Below the pieces are notes generated by a model, which saw only the letters and a program-made list of their open reading frames with translations, made no database searches and was not told where the DNA came from. The position numbers and the translations under genes are program-made. A stretch of 64,000 nucleotides of DNA from Pelagibius sp. Lineage in GTDB: Bacteria; Pseudomonadota; Alphaproteobacteria; Kiloniellales; Kiloniellaceae. Positions within the stretch are counted from its first letter, which is position 1; each line of letters opens with the position of its first letter. This document shows, in pieces, positions 59,702 to 64,000 of this stretch. The stretch is taken from contig JANQMC010000157.1 of NCBI GenBank assembly GCA_028280305.1, positions 30,611-94,610 of the forward strand. The letters run 5' to 3'.

Positions 59702-60646
59702 CTAAACCGGTTCCTGAATGCGGGCGGCATTGAATCCGCGCAGCGGAAGGGCAGCCACGCGCTGCAGCCAGTTGTCAGCCGGATATTCGCAAGCCCCGTC
59801 GATCACATGCAGGGTATAGGCATGGCGCGAGTGCGGGGAACGGTTGGGCAGGCTGCCGTGGGGCAGCTTGCCGTGCAGCAGTACCATACTGCCCTTGCGT
59901 ACCTCCAGCGGCACCGCCAGTTCCTCCGGCCAGGGCGTGTCGTCCAACTGGTCCATCACCAGGGCCGCACCGTCGCGCCGCCAGCTCTGTCTCAGCGGGC
60001 CGAGATGGGCGCCCGGCAGAGCCCAGAGGCAGCCGTTCTCCAGGGTGGCGTCTTCCAGCGCAAACCAGAAGCCGATAACGCTGAGCGGGTCGGTCCTCAA
60101 AAAAGTGGAGTCCTGATGCCAGCCGACCTCGCCGCCGATGCGCGGCTGCTTGAAGATATACATGGACTGCAGCAACAGCGGGTCTTTCAGGCCCAGACCT
60201 GCCGCCACCGCACCCAGCGCCGGGCGGTGCGAGAAATCGAAGAAGACCGGGTCCAGGTCGTGCTGGGCGTGTCCGATCTTGTTGATCGAGAGGCCTTTGG
60301 CCTGGCGCAGTTTGCCCTCGCCGTCGAAAGCCTCTTCCTCGAAGAAGAAACGGATCTTGTCGCCGGAATCCTGAAAATACTGGTCCCTGCCGTGAACCTG
60401 CCCGCGGGTCGAAAAGATCGAAGCAACGTCCTTGGGATCGAAATCCTCGACCAGAGCCTCGGCCCGCGCGACCAGCGCATCGCAGTCGGCGTGTGAAACA
60501 CAGTCTTCGAGAACCAGAAAGCCGTCCTCTGCGAAGGCCCGGGTCATATCAGCGGTGAGCCGGCCGTCGGGCGGCGCCGCAAAGCGCCGGGCCTCTTCTT
60601 GATCCGCAAAGCGGTCCGGTGCCGCGGCTGTGTCGAACAGTGTCAA
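59702..60646 (-). CDS. Phytanoyl-CoA dioxygenase (PhyH) family 2OG-Fe(II) oxygenase
   Basis: The 314-residue enzyme has the PhyH iron triad: H177 and D179 in VGWHQDSTFLRT, distal H263 in LPHGSLPNRS, and the 2OG-binding R274 in SRHAYTLHV. It starts with TTG, supported by AAGGGG six bases upstream; the first in-frame ATG (codon 34) would cut into the conserved FAEDGFLVLEDC strand. Substrate unknown; family members hydroxylate acyl-CoAs, ectoine or other small molecules. It lies between deoA and the 5'-nucleotidase on the same strand. Confidence 0.88.
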   Translation of the reverse strand: MTLFDTAAAPDRFADQEEARRFAAPPDGRLTADMTRAFAEDGFLVLEDCVSHADCDALVARAEALVEDFDPKDVASIFSTRGQVHGRDQYFQDSGDKIRFFFEEEAFDGEGKLRQAKGLSINKIGHAQHDLDPVFFDFSHRPALGAVAAGLGLKDPLLLQSMYIFKQPRIGGEVGWHQDSTFLRTDPLSVIGFWFALEDATLENGCLWALPGAHLGPLRQSWRRDGAALVMDQLDDTPWPEELAVPLEVRKGSMVLLHGKLPHGSLPNRSPHSRHAYTLHVIDGACEYPADNWLQRVAALPLRGFNAARIQEPV

Positions 60647-60672
60647 GTTCCGCCCCTTACAAATCCGGCCCT

Positions 60673-62025
60673 TTAGACGTCTTCCGCGGCGATGCGCTGC
60701 AGAATGATCGGCGCGGCAGCGGCGTCAGTTTCCATGTCGATCTTAGTCTGACCGAAGATGAAGGCCCGCCGCAAGTGTCTGGCGGCAATCTTCGCGTCCT
60801 CGGCGCTGGCGGCATGGACCACGGCCAGCGGATCGCCGGGTTCCAGAGCCGTGCCCAGCGGCGCTATGTCGCTGAAACCGACCGCATAATCGATTTCCTG
60901 CTCAACCCGCTTGCGCCCGCCGCCCAGGCCGATCACCGCCAGGCCGACATCCCGGGTCTCGCAACCAACGAGCCGTCCGGACGCATCGGCGGTCACCGTC
61001 TGCTGCACCGGCGCCTTGGGCAGGTAGGTATCGGCTTTCTCAAGAAAGTCCGCCGGCCCGCCCAGGGCGGCCACCATGGCGCCGAAACACTCGGCCGCCC
61101 GGCCGGAGGCAAGCGCCGCCTCGGCCTTGGCTTCCGCCACCGCGCGATCCGCCGCCAGACCGCCCAGCAGCAGCATCTCCACTGCCAGCGCCAGCACCAG
61201 GGAACGGAGCCGGGCATCGCCCTTGCCGCTGGTGAGCATCGCTACCGACTCGGCAACTTCCAGGGCGTTCCCGGCGGCGGCGCCCAAAGGTTGGTTCATG
61301 TCGGTAATCAGCGCGGTGGTCGGCAAGCCGGCGCCGCAGGCAACCGAGACGAGGCTTTCCGCCAGTTCGCGCGCCTCTTCCTGCGATGCCGCAAAAGCGC
61401 CGCTGCCGGTCTTCACGTCCATAACCAGGCCCTGCAGCCCGGCCGCCAGCTTCTTGGACAGGATCGACGCCGTGATCAAAGGCAGGGATTCCACCGTCGC
61501 CGTTACGTCGCGTACCGCATAGAGCCGCCGGTCCGCCGGCGCCAGATCGGCGGTCTGGCCGATGATGGCGCAGCCGGCCGACTTCACCGCATGGCGGAAA
61601 CCGCCGATATCCGGAGCGGTATTGTAGCCGGGAATGGAATCCAGCTTGTCCAGAGTACCGCCGGTATGGCCCAGACCGCGGCCCGAGATCATCGGCACGA
61701 AGGCGCCGCAAGCGGCCAGCAGCGGCCCGAGGATGAGACTGACCTTATCACCGACCCCGCCGGTGGAGTGCTTGTCCAGGCAAGGGCCGGGCAGGTCCAG
61801 ATCGTCCCAGTTCAGGCGCTGGCCGGAGTTGGTCATCGACCGGGTCAGCGCCACCGCCTCTTCCCGTGTCATGCCGCGCAGGAAGACCGCCATGGCGAAG
61901 GCCGCCACCTGCCCCTCGCTGATGCTCTTGTCGGCGATACCGGTTACGAAATGACTGATCTCCGCATTGGAGAGTTCTTCCCCATCGCGTTTGCGGCGAA
62001 TGATCTCCTGCGGCAGAAAGTCCAT
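60673..62025 (-). CDS. deoA: Thymidine phosphorylase
   Basis: The 450-residue enzyme splits thymidine (and deoxyuridine) with phosphate to base and deoxyribose-1-phosphate. The signature KHSTGGVGDKVSLILGPLL is near residue 84; SGRGLGHTGGTLDKLDSI near 117 and the phosphate site MDVKTGSGAF near 197 follow. The ATG shares one base with the deoC stop (TGATG). It feeds DeoC after mutase action; no deoB gene is seen here. Confidence 0.96.
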   Translation of the reverse strand: MDFLPQEIIRRKRDGEELSNAEISHFVTGIADKSISEGQVAAFAMAVFLRGMTREEAVALTRSMTNSGQRLNWDDLDLPGPCLDKHSTGGVGDKVSLILGPLLAACGAFVPMISGRGLGHTGGTLDKLDSIPGYNTAPDIGGFRHAVKSAGCAIIGQTADLAPADRRLYAVRDVTATVESLPLITASILSKKLAAGLQGLVMDVKTGSGAFAASQEEARELAESLVSVACGAGLPTTALITDMNQPLGAAAGNALEVAESVAMLTSGKGDARLRSLVLALAVEMLLLGGLAADRAVAEAKAEAALASGRAAECFGAMVAALGGPADFLEKADTYLPKAPVQQTVTADASGRLVGCETRDVGLAVIGLGGGRKRVEQEIDYAVGFSDIAPLGTALEPGDPLAVVHAASAEDAKIAARHLRRAFIFGQTKIDMETDAAAAPIILQRIAAEDV

Positions 62026-62801
62026 CAGTAGCTTTCCGTCGCCGCCGGCCGGCTGCCGTCGCCGAGCACCGCCAGGAGATCGTTCAGAACCCCCGAGGCA
62101 CCGAAGCGGAAACGCCAGGGATCGGCCCAGTCGGCGCCCATGATGCGGTCGGCCAGGGCGAGATAGTCGCCCGCCGCCGCCGTATCGCGGATGCCGCCCG
62201 CCGCCTTGAAGCCGACGTCGCGGCCGGTATCCTTGATGGCGCAGAGCATGGCCTCCGCCGCTTCCAAGGTGGCCGAGACAGCGGTCTTGCCAGTCGAGGT
62301 CTTGATCATGTCGGCTCCGGCGGCGATGGCATCGCAGCTTGCGTCATAAATCTTCGCAGAGTCCCCGAGGCTGCCGGTCTCCAGGATGACCTTCAGCCGA
62401 GCTTTGTCACCGCAGGCGCGCTTGCAGGATGCAATCATCTCTTTGGCAAAGTCGCGGTCCCCCTTGAGCCAGCGCCGGTAGGGCATCACCAGGTCCACCT
62501 CGTCGCCGCCCGCGGCGATGATTTCCCTGGTGTCGCTGAGCGCCAGGGCCAGATCGTCGCCGCCGGCCGGGAAGTTGGCCACCGCCGCCACCTTGATACC
62601 GCTGCCATGCAGGCGCTTGGCGGCCTGGGCAACAAAGCGCGGCCAGACGCAGACCGCCGCCACCGGTCCATGCGGGCTGCGCGCCCTTTCACAAAGGGCA
62701 TCCACCGCCGCCTCATCATCGTCGTCGTTCAGGCTGGTCAGATCGAGCAGGCCCAGGGCCCGCGCCGCCACAGCCTTTATGTCTGAATGGTCTTCAGCCA
62801 T
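62025..62801 (-). CDS. deoC: Deoxyribose-phosphate aldolase
   Basis: The 258-residue class I aldolase cleaves deoxyribose-5-phosphate to acetaldehyde and glyceraldehyde-3-phosphate. The Schiff-base Lys is in MIKTSTGKTAVSAT near 165, the proton-relay Lys in VGFKAAGGIRDT near 198, and EVDLVMPYRRW near 105. GAGGAG seven bases before the ATG at 62801 fixes the start. It overlaps the purine nucleoside phosphorylase gene upstream by eight bases and the deoA gene by one. Confidence 0.96.
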   Translation of the reverse strand: MAEDHSDIKAVAARALGLLDLTSLNDDDDEAAVDALCERARSPHGPVAAVCVWPRFVAQAAKRLHGSGIKVAAVANFPAGGDDLALALSDTREIIAAGGDEVDLVMPYRRWLKGDRDFAKEMIASCKRACGDKARLKVILETGSLGDSAKIYDASCDAIAAGADMIKTSTGKTAVSATLEAAEAMLCAIKDTGRDVGFKAAGGIRDTAAAGDYLALADRIMGADWADPWRFRFGASGVLNDLLAVLGDGSRPAATESY

Positions 62802-63606
62802 TGCCAAGCTCCTCAAGGTAGGCCGTCAGGAGACGGGTCATGTCGGCAGCAGCACCGCTTGCCGCCTGCATGGTCTGATCATGAGAAATCACCTGATCCG
62901 ACAGCCCCGCCGCCAGGTTGGTGATCATCGAGATCGCCGTGACCTTCAGACCGAGCATGCGCGCCACGATGGCCTCCGGTACCGTCGACATCCCGACGGC
63001 ATCACCGCCCAGGATCTGCGCCGCCTTTATCTCCGCCGGAGTCTCGAAGTGAGGCCCGCAGAACCAAACGTATACACCTTCGGATAGAGGAACGCCCAGC
63101 CGTTCGGCGACGGCTTTGATACGCCTTCGCTCGTCGGGATCGTAGGCATCGACCAGATCGACAAAGCGCGCATTGCCGTCAAGGCCGAAGAGCGGCGAAA
63201 CACCGGCGAAGTTAATGTGGTCGGCGATCAGCATCAGGCTGCCGGGCCCGGCCTCTTGGCGCAGGGAGCCTGCCGCATTCGTGAGGATGAGCTGCTGGCA
63301 GCCCAGTTCCTTCAACGTTGCCAGCGCCAGGTTCATCCCATCGGCCCGGCCATGCTCATAATAGTGCGCCCGCCCCTGGAGCACGGCCAGCGGCAACCCG
63401 GCGATTTCGCCCAAAACCAGATTCCCGCCGTGGCCGGCGACCGAAGGGCGCGGGAATCCGGGCAGATCGGCATAGGGAATGGTTTGGGGGTCGTCCAGGG
63501 CCTTGGCCACGGCCCCGAGCCCGGAGCCCAGCACCAGCGCAACCTGCGGCACGGCTTGCGCGCGCGCGCGGATGCTTGCGGCGGTGGCGACCGCTTCCTC
63601 AAACAT
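62794..63606 (-). CDS. Purine nucleoside phosphorylase (trimeric class)
   Basis: The 270-residue enzyme phosphorolyses inosine/guanosine-type nucleosides. Family motifs: LVLGSGLGAVAKALDD near 26, GHGGNLVLGEIAG near 58, LTNAAGSLRQEAGPGSLML near 108, VWFCGPHFETPAEI near 183 and GGDAVGMSTVPEAIVAR near 203. The ATG at 63606 with AAGGGG upstream is preferred over a TTG six codons earlier. It is followed by deoC with an overlap and preceded by cdd. Confidence 0.95.
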   Translation of the reverse strand: MFEEAVATAASIRARAQAVPQVALVLGSGLGAVAKALDDPQTIPYADLPGFPRPSVAGHGGNLVLGEIAGLPLAVLQGRAHYYEHGRADGMNLALATLKELGCQQLILTNAAGSLRQEAGPGSLMLIADHINFAGVSPLFGLDGNARFVDLVDAYDPDERRRIKAVAERLGVPLSEGVYVWFCGPHFETPAEIKAAQILGGDAVGMSTVPEAIVARMLGLKVTAISMITNLAAGLSDQVISHDQTMQAASGAAADMTRLLTAYLEELGNG

Positions 63607-63648
63607 GGACAGCCCCTTTTCCAAACAAACGCAGCCCTGGAATCCGCT

Positions 63649-64000
63649 CTAGTTGAGGTTCTCCGGGCCGAACGACCAGGGCAACAGTTCGCCCAAAGTG
63701 ACGGTCTTGCGCAGCCCCTCAGGTCCACAGATGTGTACCACGAGATCGTCGCGGGCAAACTCCCGCAACCGTTGACGGCAACCGCCGCAAGGCGTGACCA
63801 GGGCTTCGCCCCGCCCGGCCACCGCAATCTCGGCAATGCGTTGCTCACCATCCATCACCATGGCCGCGATGGCCGAGGTCTCGGCACACCAGCCCTGGGG
63901 ATAGGCGGCATTTTCAACGTTGCAGCCAACATAGAGCCCGCCGCCCGAACCACGCAACGCAGCCCCAACAGGGAAATTCGAGTAGGGCGCATAAGCCTTG
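63649..64000 (-). CDS. cdd: Cytidine deaminase (5' end beyond window)
   Basis: The visible 117 or so C-terminal codons encode a tetrameric-type zinc cytidine deaminase. From the window edge the frame reads AYAPYSNFPVGAALRGSGG, then NVENAAYPQGWCAETSAI (catalytic CAE) and PCGGCRQ (zinc Cys pair). It turns cytidine/deoxycytidine into uridine/deoxyuridine, matching the nucleoside-catabolism genes downstream. The start codon lies outside the window. Confidence 0.95.
   Translation of the reverse strand, partial: KAYAPYSNFPVGAALRGSGGGLYVGCNVENAAYPQGWCAETSAIAAMVMDGEQRIAEIAVAGRGEALVTPCGGCRQRLREFARDDLVVHICGPEGLRKTVTLGELLPWSFGPENLN

Noticed and set aside
1..64000. CRISPR arrays, prophage genes, insertion sequences, rRNA and tRNA genes
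   Set aside because: I looked through the gaps on both strands and saw no regular spacer arrays, transposase or phage proteins, or cloverleaf-like sequences; short tRNAs could still be missed by eye.

Overview
This is a high-GC stretch of bacterial chromosome, most likely from an alphaproteobacterium of the Rhodospirillales/Kiloniellaceae/Rhodovibrionaceae type. That placement is inferred from several blocks: a histone deacetylase-xseB-ispA-dxs order, a sulfite-reductase operon with DUF2849 and DUF934 partners, a SleB-type cell-wall hydrolase, an ECF sigma/RskA pair, and dispersed GC-rich palindromic repeats. I see no prophage, insertion sequence, CRISPR array, rRNA or tRNA. Gene content is dense, with many 1-11 base overlaps.

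Layout. 1-7.7 kb: the 3' part of fabI, aroC, an RNA m5U methyltransferase, sppA, tlyA and a MATE exporter. 7.9-13.5 kb: a GAF histidine kinase, then the isoprenoid block dxs-ispA-xseB-deacetylase on the minus strand. 13.8-18.3 kb: an RND efflux pair. 18.3-21.7 kb: a TusA-like protein facing an ArsR regulator, an XRE regulator, a nuclease-like secreted protein, an unknown secreted protein and a 2OG-Fe(II) oxygenase. 21.8-25.1 kb: the queuosine operon queA-tgt-queG. 25.8-30.6 kb: the assimilatory sulfur operon cysG-DUF2849-sulfite reductase-DUF934-cysH. 31.2-32.4 kb: SleB and PilZ proteins.

32.6-39.3 kb holds the most distinctive block. A LuxR regulator, a LuxI acyl-homoserine-lactone synthase, an unrecognised 86-residue protein, a cytochrome P450, an MFS exporter and an acyl-CoA/AMP ligase all read in one direction, and an XRE regulator lies upstream. 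It looks like a quorum-sensing-controlled pathway that activates, oxidises and exports a small acid. The spacer between luxR and luxI carries several inverted repeats.

40-43.5 kb: a CHASE4-type sensor kinase and an ECF sigma/anti-sigma pair. 43.6-50.6 kb: an iron region with a PKHD oxygenase, a DUF1513 propeller, two imelysin proteins, a di-heme DUF1111 protein, then bfd and bfr, with a Fur-box-like site between the divergent operons. 50.7-56.6 kb: maiA, an orphan TRAP binding protein, a peroxiredoxin-like protein with a TetR regulator, PPK2, a GFA-family protein and a PCMT-like methyltransferase. 56.6-64 kb: a minus-strand nucleoside region (cdd, purine nucleoside phosphorylase, deoC, deoA, PhyH-type oxygenase, 5'-nucleotidase, HAD phosphatase, MTA/SAH nucleosidase). 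It would degrade nucleotides and nucleosides to bases and deoxyribose-5-phosphate, and then to acetaldehyde and glyceraldehyde-3-phosphate.

Three palindromic repeat elements (about 1.9, 5.4 and 52.6 kb) all sit between convergent genes. All functional calls rest on reading motifs in the sequence; no database search was run.
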